Shown piece by piece: positions 1 through 7,242 of a stretch of DNA of 64,000 nt; positions within the stretch are counted from its first letter, which is position 1; the number at the start of each line of letters is the position of its first letter. The translations under genes were made by a program, and so were the position numbers. The DNA is taken from positions 1 through 64,000 of the forward strand of contig NZ_SPQQ01000002.1 of assembly GCF_004766045.1 (NCBI RefSeq). The letters are read 5' to 3'. The notes beneath the pieces are model-generated. The model saw only the letters and a program-made list of their open reading frames with translations, had not been told where the DNA came from and did no database searches. Origin of the DNA: Desulfosporosinus fructosivorans. Its GTDB lineage: Bacteria > Bacillota > Desulfitobacteriia > Desulfitobacteriales > Desulfitobacteriaceae.

Positions 1-49
1 GACTGATTCCTAGGCTAATTAGCCGAAGAATCTCTCGATAATTGGTCAT
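1..49 (-). CDS. istA: IS21-family transposase IstA, N-terminus only
   Basis: The first 16 codons of a minus-strand gene that runs off the window. The translation begins MTNYREILRLISLGIS, a typical IS21 IstA opening (the start of its N-terminal helix-turn-helix). An AGGAGG box lies 5 bases before the ATG. IstA is the DDE transposase that works with the IstB ATPase. The rest of the gene lies outside the window, so intactness cannot be judged. Confidence 0.75.
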   Translation of the reverse strand, partial: MTNYREILRLISLGIS

Positions 50-213
50 TTTGACCTCCTATGAAATGTATTTACACCCGTTCCTGAGTGTATATCTACA
101 TTTTAATAGGAAGTATCATTAAACGGCTCTCAGGCCAGAAGGTATGCTCTGAAATTCCGGAATTGTGGCTCTCGTGGTCCGGAATAGTAGCTCATTTTGC
201 TCCGGATTATTCA
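1..213 (-). mobile_element. End of an IS21-family insertion sequence
   Basis: Upstream of the IstA start, three copies of a CCGGA-based repeat are seen: tCCGGAATTGTGGCTC (156-171), TCCGGAATAGTAGCTC (178-193) and TCCGGATTATTCA (201-213). Reading outward from istA, the last one ends TGAATAATCCGGA. Multiple internal repeats at the ends are characteristic of IS21-family elements, where they bind the transposase. I place the outer border at about 213, but the target duplication cannot be seen because the other end is outside the window. Confidence 0.65.
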
Positions 214-231
214 CCCCTCCCCATAGCAAAC

Positions 232-258
232 AAAAAAGCAAGGTCATTCGCCTTGCTT
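232..258 (-). terminator. Intrinsic terminator after the serine recombinase
   Basis: On the minus strand AAGCAAGG and CCTTGCTT pair around a 7-base loop and are followed by TTTTTTG. It sits just after the recombinase stop codon. Confidence 0.75.
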
Positions 259-264
259 CAGATT

Positions 265-855
265 TTAGATTGCTACTAATAATAATGCTTTTCTTTTCCT
301 CATTTCCCTTGTCAATGTCGCCTTGCTTATCTTAGTCATTTCAGCAACCTGTGTGTAAGAATGCGTTCCTAACAAGTCCAATGCCATATCAATTTGCGTT
401 TGAGTAAACTCTTTAGGTCTACCTTCCTTAAACCCTGCCTTTGTCTTAGCGATTGCTTTACCTGTTTGGGTACGTTCTATAATAGTATTCCTCTCCATTT
501 CAGCAACTGCAAGTAATGTAGTTAGAAAGAATTTACCCATTGATGTATTTTCTAACAATCCAACATTCAAGACATGGACAGCTACCCCTTTATCAAATAG
601 GTTTTGAACTATCTGAATACCCTCAACAGTATTCCTAGCTAATCTGTCAAGTTTAGAAACAACCAAGGTATCACCGTGGTTTAACTCGTCAATGATCTTG
701 TTGAATATTGGTCTTTCGGTAGTAGCACCAGTAAATTGCTCAAGCTCAATATGTGCATTCTCATACCTATTTAAAATCTCCTGCTTTTGCACCTCTAAAG
801 AATAACCTTCTTTCAATTGACCTTTCGTTGACACTCTGGCATATCCCCTAATCAT
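265..855 (-). CDS. Serine recombinase / resolvase
   Basis: A small serine recombinase of the resolvase/invertase family, about 196 residues. The opening MIRGYARVSTKGQ contains the catalytic Ser9 in the YARVS motif. VSKLDRLARN and the EMERNTIIERTQTGK segment are also typical. The C-terminal part (from about residue 140) fits a Hin-type helix-turn-helix. The start at 855 is preferred because a GAGG box lies 9 bases upstream; a longer frame reaches 912 without such a site. Probably resolves transposition products or inverts DNA. It lies next to an IS21 end but is not normally an IS21 component. Confidence 0.9.
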   Translation of the reverse strand: MIRGYARVSTKGQLKEGYSLEVQKQEILNRYENAHIELEQFTGATTERPIFNKIIDELNHGDTLVVSKLDRLARNTVEGIQIVQNLFDKGVAVHVLNVGLLENTSMGKFFLTTLLAVAEMERNTIIERTQTGKAIAKTKAGFKEGRPKEFTQTQIDMALDLLGTHSYTQVAEMTKISKATLTREMRKRKALLLVAI

Positions 856-883
856 GATCAATAGCCTCATTTCTCCAATGTTA

Positions 884-970
884 TTTTGACTATATGTTTT
901 GACTACATCCAATGCCTTGATTCTACACTATCGAAAAATCATAGTCAATACTGTTAAGTTATGACTATGA
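884..970. promoter_or_regulatory. Possible res site or recombinase operator
   Basis: Upstream of the recombinase TTTTGACTA occurs twice (884-892 and 897-905). A perfect 9-bp inverted repeat follows, TCATAGTCA (939-947) and TGACTATGA (962-970). The shared TGACTA core in both orientations is what a small-resolvase binding region looks like. That the recombinase binds here is inference. Confidence 0.45.
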
Positions 971-1136
971 TCTATATTATTCTGCTCGGAAGGGTCATTG
1001 ATTGATATTGTGCGTTCCATAATTAGTTTTTCAACCTATGTTATGGATTTAGTATTCTAAAAGCCTTGGTTATGACTGCATTCTTGAAAGTGCTATAAGT
1101 GGACAGAAAGGTGTACCTTGCGATACATTTAATCCA

Positions 1137-1556
1137 TTACATGAATATTTGATTTGCTTGATCCATTCTTTGGTTGAATCCTTTGTCTCGAAAATATTGA
1201 GGGCAAACATGACAATGATATACTAGTCCAAATTCGGTCATTGACTCAGTTAAATGATTTAATACTTTTTTATTTGTAAGACAAGTAGGACAAAACTTTT
1301 CATTGGTTTGACTATTCATATATATCCCAAATTCATTCACAAATTCCAAATTACTTTTTAACTCATTTATGTCTACAAAGTTTAGTCCTGTTTTAATTAG
1401 CTTTTCATATTCGCTTTTGTTAATAATCATATGAGTCTTAATATACTCAAATAAAAATTTAAATATAGGAATCATAAATAAAACAAAGGCTACTCCACAC
1501 CCTGACCAAATAACTTCTGGATGCTGTTTAATGTAATTGAATATATTGTAAATCAT
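1137..1556 (-). CDS. Membrane-anchored protein with a C-terminal Cys-pair (zinc ribbon-like) region
   Basis: Unrecognised protein of about 139 residues. One strong membrane segment (roughly residues 12-38) is followed by a soluble region with two cysteine pairs, CPTC and CHVC, about 25 residues apart, suggesting a metal-binding knuckle. The start at 1556 has TTGGAGG five bases upstream and avoids the overlap that the longer frame (to 1577) would have with the preceding gene. It is part of a minus-strand run of small membrane proteins (1137-3586). Function unknown. Confidence 0.6.
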   Translation of the reverse strand: MIYNIFNYIKQHPEVIWSGCGVAFVLFMIPIFKFLFEYIKTHMIINKSEYEKLIKTGLNFVDINELKSNLEFVNEFGIYMNSQTNEKFCPTCLTNKKVLNHLTESMTEFGLVYHCHVCPQYFRDKGFNQRMDQANQIFM

Positions 1557-1570
1557 ATGTGCCTCCAAGA

Positions 1571-1843
1571 TTAACATTTCGTTTTTTCCTTAGGCATTAC
1601 ATTAATAATAGATAGCAAAAGCACAATTTCACAGAAAATAGTAATATAGGACATTGTAATAACTGAAAATTCTAACAGATGCCATACTTTTTGTATTACT
1701 AATACAGGGGTTGCCATAATGATGATAAAACTAACCAGAACATAGACCTTTACCCATAATGGTTCACAACCTAAGAATTTTTCTGACAGTGAGTACATGG
1801 TATAAAACAACAACATAGAGATTGGAATTAATAGATATATCAT
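1571..1843 (-). CDS. Small multi-spanning membrane protein, unknown
   Basis: 90 residues, almost entirely hydrophobic, with three predicted membrane spans and a short basic tail ending KEKTKC. A GAGGTG box lies about 8 bases before the ATG. It ends 14 bases before the start of the Cys-pair membrane protein, so the two are probably cotranscribed. No recognised family. Confidence 0.55.
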   Translation of the reverse strand: MIYLLIPISMLLFYTMYSLSEKFLGCEPLWVKVYVLVSFIIIMATPVLVIQKVWHLLEFSVITMSYITIFCEIVLLLSIINVMPKEKTKC

Positions 1844-1866
1844 AATAACAACACCTCTATTAATTA

Positions 1867-2361
1867 CTATTTTAATAAAGTCATTAATAACTCTTGTGAA
1901 TCTATGTATTCTTGGGCTAAGCCACCCGTACTATATTCATCCATTTCATGATGGTTATCTAAAAAGAATAAGATAGCCTTCCCTAAGTCATAAATTGTTC
2001 CATGGTTAAGTGTAAACAAATATGTTTGGTGTCTTTGGTTTAATAGGTCTAACATGTATTTAGCCGTAAAATCGGATATATGATAGTGCTTAATGAATAT
2101 TTCCTCCATAAAATAGGAAACATATTCTAATATTTTATCAATTTCATTTAACTTATAATTCTGTTGTTCTAAGATTGGTATTGAACTGGATACGTATACA
2201 CAAACCATCTCTAATAAGATAGATAACGATTCATCTTTTTTCAGATTATAGTTTGAGTAATTCATTTGATCATTTGCAAAATTTGAAGCTAGATCGTATG
2301 TGCTTTGAACAATAGTTTTAGCGGTGTTATTGATATCTCTTTTCTTAAATAGTCCAAACAT
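1867..2361 (-). CDS. Hypothetical soluble protein
   Basis: 164 residues, starting MFGLFKKRD, a short amphipathic and basic N-terminus often seen in membrane-associated proteins. The rest looks mostly helical with no known motif. AAGGAG precedes the ATG by 6 bases. It is the next gene upstream of the two small membrane proteins on the same strand. I do not recognise it. Confidence 0.55.
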   Translation of the reverse strand: MFGLFKKRDINNTAKTIVQSTYDLASNFANDQMNYSNYNLKKDESLSILLEMVCVYVSSSIPILEQQNYKLNEIDKILEYVSYFMEEIFIKHYHISDFTAKYMLDLLNQRHQTYLFTLNHGTIYDLGKAILFFLDNHHEMDEYSTGGLAQEYIDSQELLMTLLK

Positions 2362-2522
2362 AAAATACTCCTTTTGCCAACGCTCATGCTAGAACAGGAG
2401 ACTCAGAATCCTGAGGTGTTGTTCTCTTTTGTCTATCTTAAGCTAGTATTCTCCATCGGCTTTTTCTATCAGTGAGTCATTATCCACCTCTAGTAACAAA
2501 TAAAATTACTATCTGTAACAAC

Positions 2523-2765
2523 CTATTCAAGAGATCTCAACGCCCCATCAAAATTCATTTGTGCAACTTGGGCATAGTCCTTTCCTTTTTCAATTTCCCA
2601 ATACTCGAATATGCTTTGATATCCTGCTTTTTGTGCTAATATTTCCAACTCAATCCTCATGCCTTTTAAGATAACTCGTAAAGGCAACTTGTTTTTACGA
2701 TCAGCCGATTTCTGCCACACAACCGTTATAATAAAAGTCACAATTGCGGTAATAGCTATTTGCAA
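2523..2765 (-). CDS. Small single-span membrane protein, unknown
   Basis: About 80 residues: an N-terminal membrane segment (IAITAIVTFIITVVW), a basic stretch, and a short helical domain. I choose the TTG at 2765 because AGGGGG lies 7 bases upstream and the start falls one base after the stop of the preceding gene, implying coupling. A longer ATG frame begins at 2801 but has no ribosome binding site and overlaps that gene. Confidence 0.5.
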   Translation of the reverse strand: MQIAITAIVTFIITVVWQKSADRKNKLPLRVILKGMRIELEILAQKAGYQSIFEYWEIEKGKDYAQVAQMNFDGALRSLE

Positions 2766-2766
2766 T

Positions 2767-3072
2767 TTAAAACCCCCTATCTTCCAAACTGTTTTGAGCA
2801 TTTTCTAAGATTATTTGAGCATATTCAATTTCCTGTTTAATTTCTGATAAGGTTTTTTTTGATATGCTAGAATCGTCTAGCCAATTAGTGTGTCTTGCTT
2901 CTTCATCTAATTTTTGTATTGGTGAATCTAATAAATGCCTTGATTCAATAATAGAACCTCTTAACCTACCTATATCTTTTAAATGTTTTTGACTCGAAGA
3001 ATATCCTATTAGCAGATAAAAGATAGTTGTTATGAGTAATGTAATAAATATCGCATCATATTTTCTTCTCAT
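2767..3072 (-). CDS. Small membrane-anchored helical protein, unknown
   Basis: 101 residues: a short basic N-terminus, one membrane segment (about residues 8-24), then an acidic, helix-rich region likely to form a coiled coil. AAGGAG lies 6 bases before the ATG. Its stop is directly followed by the TTG start of the next gene. The arrangement resembles phage lysis-type spanin or holin gene pairs, but no sequence evidence fixes that. Confidence 0.55.
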   Translation of the reverse strand: MRRKYDAIFITLLITTIFYLLIGYSSSQKHLKDIGRLRGSIIESRHLLDSPIQKLDEEARHTNWLDDSSISKKTLSEIKQEIEYAQIILENAQNSLEDRGF

Positions 3073-3094
3073 GATTTCTCCTTACTTAATACAC

Positions 3095-3586
3095 TTATAG
3101 TTCCATTCCAATATAGTTTTTTCTTTTACTAGTAATAACAACCGCTACAATCAACCATATTCCTATAACCAAGATTACACAAACCCATATTTTAAGAAGA
3201 CCATCACTACTCAACCAATAAATAGGGGGAGGTGGTGCTTGAATTGTTTTAGTAGCTGTGTAATAACCAACAATTGGTTTAGTTGTTGCAAATTTAAATA
3301 CTGACTGAGGTGCATTTCCATAAATGGGTTCTTGATATTCTTCTTGTCTTTCAATCGGCTTTCTACTGGCTTCAAGCCATGACGGACTAACAATTTTTTC
3401 AGTATAACTACCATTTTTAATAGTGGTTTGCCAAACAGAACCGTTCCAATGGTCAACTTTTGTTTTAATAGTTGTGCCATTATTAGTTGCCGACCCTAAA
3501 TCTCCCCATCGTAATATTAGTGCTAAGATCAAAAATCCTAACATAAACGCAGGTACTTTCCACTTCTTCATCTTGATTATCTTCAT
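3095..3586 (-). CDS. Membrane protein with two terminal spans, unknown
   Basis: 163 residues. A signal-anchor-like segment (about residues 10-27) precedes an extracytoplasmic region rich in Thr, Ser and Pro with the run APPPPIYW. A second span (about residues 131-152) precedes a short basic tail. AAAGG abuts the first ATG; the Met at codon 6 (3571) is an alternative. First gene of the 1137-3586 minus-strand run. No family recognised. Confidence 0.55.
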   Translation of the reverse strand: MKIIKMKKWKVPAFMLGFLILALILRWGDLGSATNNGTTIKTKVDHWNGSVWQTTIKNGSYTEKIVSPSWLEASRKPIERQEEYQEPIYGNAPQSVFKFATTKPIVGYYTATKTIQAPPPPIYWLSSDGLLKIWVCVILVIGIWLIVAVVITSKRKNYIGMEL

Positions 3587-3695
3587 CCTTTCAGATAGAA
3601 ATAGTATTTACATAAGAATGGTCACCACATATTCACAAGTATATCACCCTACTATACTACTTTTATGTAAAAACTTGTCACATAATAATAAATAA

Positions 3696-3731
3696 GCTAT
3701 ATACGTATCATCATTAATAAACGTATATAGC
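3696..3731. repeat. Inverted repeat GCTATATACGT / ACGTATATAGC
   Basis: Perfect 11-bp arms (3696-3706 and 3721-3731) around a 14-base AT-rich loop. There is no T-run, so it is more likely an operator or a recombinase site than a terminator. It sits between the membrane-protein run and the decayed gene at 3763-4124. Confidence 0.5.
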
Positions 3732-3762
3732 ATACAAAGTATCACTAAATCAATCCTCGCCC

Positions 3763-4124
3763 TTACAAGCCACCTAAATCTCCTAACAATACTTCTGATT
3801 GTTCGCTTGGTTGTCTGTAAGTAGAGACAATTGAACTGCCTCTTGTTTTAATCTAACACCTTCTGAACTTGTATGAGGATACAGCTTCCTTTTTTCTTTG
3901 TTAAGTTAAATAGAAGCTGAGTCAATTTCAAACGCCCTATAAGCCTTTCTTAACATCACCCTGACATAATCCAACCCTGTCTTAATTCCGACTTAACCTA
4001 GCTTGAAATCCATGAAGTTTATGTGTATTAAATACTCTTCCACCCCTATCTGGCAAGGGTTAAACACTTATGTACTAATATACCATTTGACTTGTAACAA
4101 GGCACATTGACCCCAGACAGACAT
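3763..4124 (-). pseudogene. Decayed gene with three in-frame TAA codons and a frameshift
   Basis: Reading the minus strand from an ATG at 4124 gives a protein-like frame that starts MSVWGQCALLQVKWYIST. It is interrupted by TAA three times (after YIST, after MDFKLG and after EIDSASI) and continues as LNKEKRKLYPHTSSEGVR. A one-base frame change then leads into IKTRGSSIVSTYRQ and ends ...LLGDLGGL at 3763. Each stop could derive from a CAA codon. The parent protein is not recognised. It occupies most of the 680-base gap between flanking genes. Confidence 0.45.
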
Positions 4125-4269
4125 CTAGACCCGAACAATATTCATGGATTTAGCAAATCGATCCCTTAGTAAATGATAATGGTACAGCCTTTTATCCTTA
4201 AGAAGGGTTTCAAGACAATGGAGCAGAATAGTAACATAACATTCTTAATGTTTTGGAGGCTATACGGCA

Positions 4270-4914
4270 ATGAGTACACAGATCACCCATGAATATAAAT
4301 ACAAGATTTTTTCCAAAGCACAGTTAACAAAGTTTTCCAAAAAACTAGCACGCTTTTACGGAACATCTACATCTAATTACCATATATTCTTGCACTATAC
4401 AAAAGATGGATACGAAGCAAGTATACAATCCACGTTAGATGAATTAGATGATAATATTTGTAAAATTGGCGTTCCAGTTGAATCTCTTGGATTTCACTAT
4501 GAGAGTGATATTATTAACTTAACTTTAAAAGTAAAAGGTTTCCCTGACCATTTACGTATTTGGTATATGCTTAATGGCGATATTCAGTACTCCAGAAGAT
4601 TAGTATTTTTTATTCAAAATAGTTTGCAACTTGAAACGCTTGAAGAAGAGATTAGTCAGCCGACCGTTGTTCTTAGCCGAGACACACCAGACTCATCCTC
4701 CTCAAATGGCAATTCAATTAGCAAAGAAGATAATGATTTCGTTATGGATAAATACCAAGAACTTATCAAGCAAATTCAAGGTAAAACCATTGATCATATT
4801 GTTGCCAATAAAAAGTTAAATTCTGGTTTTGATATTGTTTTTACCGATGATACAGTTCTTGAGTTATATGCAGATAAATTAGGTTGGGTATTTGAAGAAA
4901 ATCCCAACAAATAA
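4270..4914 (+). CDS. Hypothetical protein
   Basis: 214 residues, no signal or membrane segment. The N-terminal half (1-125) is a mixed alpha/beta sequence. A Ser-rich linker near residues 140-150 (SSSSNGNS) leads to a C-terminal region of about 60 residues. TGGAGG lies about 10 bases before the ATG. It is the only intact plus-strand gene in the first 20 kb. I do not recognise the family. Confidence 0.55.
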   Translation: MSTQITHEYKYKIFSKAQLTKFSKKLARFYGTSTSNYHIFLHYTKDGYEASIQSTLDELDDNICKIGVPVESLGFHYESDIINLTLKVKGFPDHLRIWYMLNGDIQYSRRLVFFIQNSLQLETLEEEISQPTVVLSRDTPDSSSSNGNSISKEDNDFVMDKYQELIKQIQGKTIDHIVANKKLNSGFDIVFTDDTVLELYADKLGWVFEENPNK

Positions 4915-5000
4915 TAGAGGAAAGAATACTTAAGAAATATGGACGTAACACGAAGGCAGAGATTATCGAATTTGCAGAAGGAAAGTTTAGATTCATTTAA
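4908..5000 (+). pseudogene. C-terminal relic of an unknown gene
   Basis: A plus-strand open frame without a start codon, overlapping the end of the preceding gene, reads IEERILKKYGRNTKAEIIEF and continues AEGKFRFI before TAA at 5000. It looks like the tail of a gene fused here by a deletion. Too short to identify. Confidence 0.3.
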
Positions 5001-5152
5001 GCGACTTTAAGAGTCTCCTTTTGTTCACTGAATTGTGGCTCACCTTTATTATAGCTTTCATACGTTGCCTTTTGTTCTTGTTCAGTATTATTTGTAATTT
5101 TAATCCCTTTTCACATGCCAAGAATAGTTATCTTCCTTCTAAAAAATCTCAT
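4997..5152 (-). pseudogene. Small gene interrupted by an in-frame TGA
   Basis: From an ATG at 5152 the minus strand reads MRFFRRKITILGM, then TGA, then KGIKITNNTEQEQKATYESY and on to ...QKETLKVA and TAA at 4997. The second part has the composition of a real soluble protein. It is probably a small gene broken by one nonsense change or cut from a longer gene. It converges with the plus-strand relic ending at 5000. Confidence 0.35.
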
Positions 5153-5197
5153 TAACATGCCTTCATCCAACTTTACACTAGAAGCGTAGACTGTAGC

Positions 5198-5413
5198 TCA
5201 TTCATCCTCAAACCGTCTAACAAATCGACTTAATTCCTCGTCCCACATCCACGATGTTTGGTCTTCTGGATTATCCAAGAACTTTACCATTACATCGAAT
5301 TTCGATGATTTCAAAGCAGACTCGAACCATTCTTCGAGGGAAATATTGAGCGATTTACAAATAGCATCAAGTCGAGCCTTTGTTCTTTCGTCAGATGGGA
5401 AACACATAAACAT
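5198..5413 (-). CDS. Small acidic protein, unknown
   Basis: 71 residues, starting MFMCFPSDERTKARLDAICK. A helix (about 10-35) contains LNISLEEWFESALKSS, which resembles antitoxin-like or ribbon-helix-helix-associated proteins but is not diagnostic. The C-terminus is acidic. GAGGTG lies 7 bases before the ATG. No toxin partner is visible next to it. Confidence 0.5.
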   Translation of the reverse strand: MFMCFPSDERTKARLDAICKSLNISLEEWFESALKSSKFDVMVKFLDNPEDQTSWMWDEELSRFVRRFEDE

Positions 5414-5450
5414 TATAGATCACCTCGTATTTATCAATTAATGATTAATA

Positions 5451-5687
5451 TCAACTTTGACTTCTTCTGAAGCCTGCAGATTGAGCATCCTTCTCGCTAT
5501 CGAACCATTCTTCTGGAATAGTAGCGTCATAGTATTTGCCACCAGGCATATGATAAATTTTCTCCCCCTTGGCGTTAATATTTCCTTTGATTTTCTGTCC
5601 TTGTTGTCCTGCACTATTAGGCTGTGTAGTTGAGAATCCGTTTACAGGTTTAGAGAAAATAAGATTACTCTTAACGGCGATAAACAA
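5451..5687 (-). CDS. Sunset-domain fragment, probably truncated
   Basis: 78 residues. The C-terminal part, IKGNINAKGEKIYHMPGGKY followed by YDATIPEEWFDSEKDAQSAG, matches the short domain found at the C-terminus of many secreted nucleases (thermonuclease-like) and cell-surface proteins. No nuclease domain precedes it here, and the first 30 residues are low in conserved character. No good ribosome binding site is seen before the ATG. I read it as a leftover C-terminus beside the integrase relic; a stand-alone small protein is possible. Confidence 0.5.
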   Translation of the reverse strand: MFIAVKSNLIFSKPVNGFSTTQPNSAGQQGQKIKGNINAKGEKIYHMPGGKYYDATIPEEWFDSEKDAQSAGFRRSQS

Positions 5688-5749
5688 AGATAGAAAAGGA
5701 ATATTTTGGCATTAGCATTAGCAGGTGTGTTAATAACAGCCGCCCCCTT

Positions 5750-5923
5750 GTAGAATCAATAAAACCTCACCAGTTATGTCATTTCTTCTGCTCAAACGCT
5801 CTAGAAAAAGGGTTTACGGTAGCTGAAGTTGCTAATATTGCAGGTCACTCAAACATACACACGACACTCAGATATACCAATCCAAGTCACACTAAGATGA
5901 TCGAAAAAGTAAATTCTTTATAA
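5750..5923 (+). pseudogene. C-terminal relic of a tyrosine recombinase
   Basis: Without a start codon, the plus strand reads KPHQLCHFFCSNALEKGFTV, then AEVANIAGHSNIHTTLRYTN, then PSHTKMIEKVNSL and TAA. This is the C-terminal catalytic part of a phage-type integrase, with the GHSNI and nucleophile LRYTNP motifs. The conserved Arg of the H-x-x-R box (expected HQLRH) is now Cys, consistent with decay. It marks an old integration or deletion end next to the HEPN/MazG cassette. Confidence 0.75.
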
Positions 5924-5950
5924 TGCAAAGAGGTAGGGGGTAACTAAACC

Positions 5951-6892
5951 CTACCTTCTGTAATCATCCCTCCATTCTTCGGTCAATGGATTTAAACAGA
6001 AAACATTATGATCTTGAGTGTTATTACTTATATACTTTGAGATTTTATCAATTTCCGAAATATAACCAATACTAAATCTGGTGCAACCTTTGGTACATGC
6101 ACACGGGAAAACTTCCCCTTCTAAAGTTACATACAGAATATTAGTTCCTCCTTGGCATTTATGAGCATTATCAAATGGTCTACATGCCGTGAGTTCGGGG
6201 AATCCAGAAATTGTTATTTTAATAGGGAACTCATGTCGTTTACTAAAAATATCATAAATAACTTTATTTTGCGTTTGATATGATACACCAATATCTGACC
6301 AATTAGTAATAGCACTCCCATTGTGTACCAGTCTCAGGAGTCGTACTTCACTAACTCCTAAATCCGCTAATGAAAGAATTATATACTCTAACTCATTAAT
6401 GTTTTGTTTAGTCAGTACTAAATGTATCTTAACCTCAACTCCTGCATTGATTAAGTTCGAAATAGATTCTTTAGTATATGCAAAAGAATCTATTTGATTG
6501 GTAATTGTATCATGTAATTCTGGTTTAACATGGTACACTGAAATATATACATCGTTTAGCCCAGTCTGTTTCAACATATTTGCTTCTTTGAAAGAAATAG
6601 CAGATAAACTGTTATTCGAAGTAATGACACCACAAGTAAATAACCCTATGCCCATAGACGCATCTGCTTTTTTGAAACTTGAAATAATTTCATGAAGATT
6701 TTTGTTAATTAGAGGTTCGCCACCTGTTATGTAAACATGTGTGGAAGCATCAAGAATGGAGATAAGCTCTTTAGCTTCCTCTAAAGAATAATTTAGTTGC
6801 TGATTCATTCTTAAATCATATGAGGAACAATGTTTACAATCCAGAAGACATTTATTTTCCATCTCAAAATGCACTTCAAAGTTTTTCTTCAT
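5951..6892 (-). CDS. Radical SAM protein with SPASM-like C-terminus
   Basis: 313 residues. The radical SAM cluster motif C-x3-C-x2-C is formed by Cys15, Cys19 and Cys22 (CLLDCKHC). The SAM-binding GGEP motif (TGGEPL) follows near residue 57. The C-terminal region carries further cysteines (ACRPF, HKCQGG, FPCACTKGC) around LYVTLEGEVFPC, matching the SPASM/Twitch pattern that holds auxiliary Fe-S clusters. Such enzymes usually modify peptides or small metabolites. It overlaps the MazG-like gene by 4 bases, and is the last gene of the four-gene cassette. The substrate is unknown. It is not QueE-like or viperin-like by its cluster motif. Confidence 0.85.
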   Translation of the reverse strand: MKKNFEVHFEMENKCLLDCKHCSSYDLRMNQQLNYSLEEAKELISILDASTHVYITGGEPLINKNLHEIISSFKKADASMGIGLFTCGVITSNNSLSAISFKEANMLKQTGLNDVYISVYHVKPELHDTITNQIDSFAYTKESISNLINAGVEVKIHLVLTKQNINELEYIILSLADLGVSEVRLLRLVHNGSAITNWSDIGVSYQTQNKVIYDIFSKRHEFPIKITISGFPELTACRPFDNAHKCQGGTNILYVTLEGEVFPCACTKGCTRFSIGYISEIDKISKYISNNTQDHNVFCLNPLTEEWRDDYRR

Positions 6893-7242
6893 ATTTTATC
6901 ACTCTCATATTCTTTAAAACGAATCTTATTCTTTTCCATTTTCGCACTGTACACTTTATCTAAATCAATATCAAGTTGATATATTAACTTGATAACATAA
7001 ATAAAAATATCTATTATTTCCTCCGATAAATCGTCTTTAACTTCTTCTAGCGTCTTATCTCCTCGGATGACTTTCTTCACAATATTTGTTGCTTCCCCAA
7101 ATTCCCCTACCATTGATAATAAAAGGAACTCTAATATCTCCAAGTGCTCATTATCGATTATCTGATTCCAATTAAATTTCCCTTTATAATTAGAATCAAA
7201 CTCCTGTTGTTGAATAATTATTTCTTCAATAGTCATTTTCAT
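6889..7242 (-). CDS. MazG-like nucleotide pyrophosphohydrolase
   Basis: 117 residues, all helical. MVGEFGEATNIVKKV and LSEEIIDIFIYVIKL supply the E-x-x-E and E-x-x-D residues that bind Mg in MazG/dUTPase-like all-alpha pyrophosphohydrolases. The family cleaves NTPs or dNTPs to the monophosphate and PPi. It overlaps both neighbours by 4 bases (ATGA-type), showing translational coupling within the cassette. It could act on a modified nucleotide or deplete nucleotides during infection; that is inference. Confidence 0.8.
   Translation of the reverse strand: MKMTIEEIIIQQQEFDSNYKGKFNWNQIIDNEHLEILEFLLLSMVGEFGEATNIVKKVIRGDKTLEEVKDDLSEEIIDIFIYVIKLIYQLDIDLDKVYSAKMEKNKIRFKEYESDKI

Noticed and set aside
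88..279. 63-codon plus-strand frame
   Set aside because: It crosses the IS21 end repeats and a terminator and has no ribosome binding site.
2380..2470. tRNA-like sequence with a small stem-loop
   Set aside because: The anticodon-like loop has the wrong length and no acceptor or T-arm is formed.
3763..4124. Reassigned genetic code with TAA as glutamine
   Set aside because: All intact genes around it end in normal TAA, TAG or TGA codons, and this frame also has a frameshift; decay is simpler.
5951..6892. Radical SAM gene as QueE or prokaryotic viperin
   Set aside because: The cluster motif lacks the QueE insertion and the viperin CNY pattern, and SPASM-like cysteines are present at the C-terminus.
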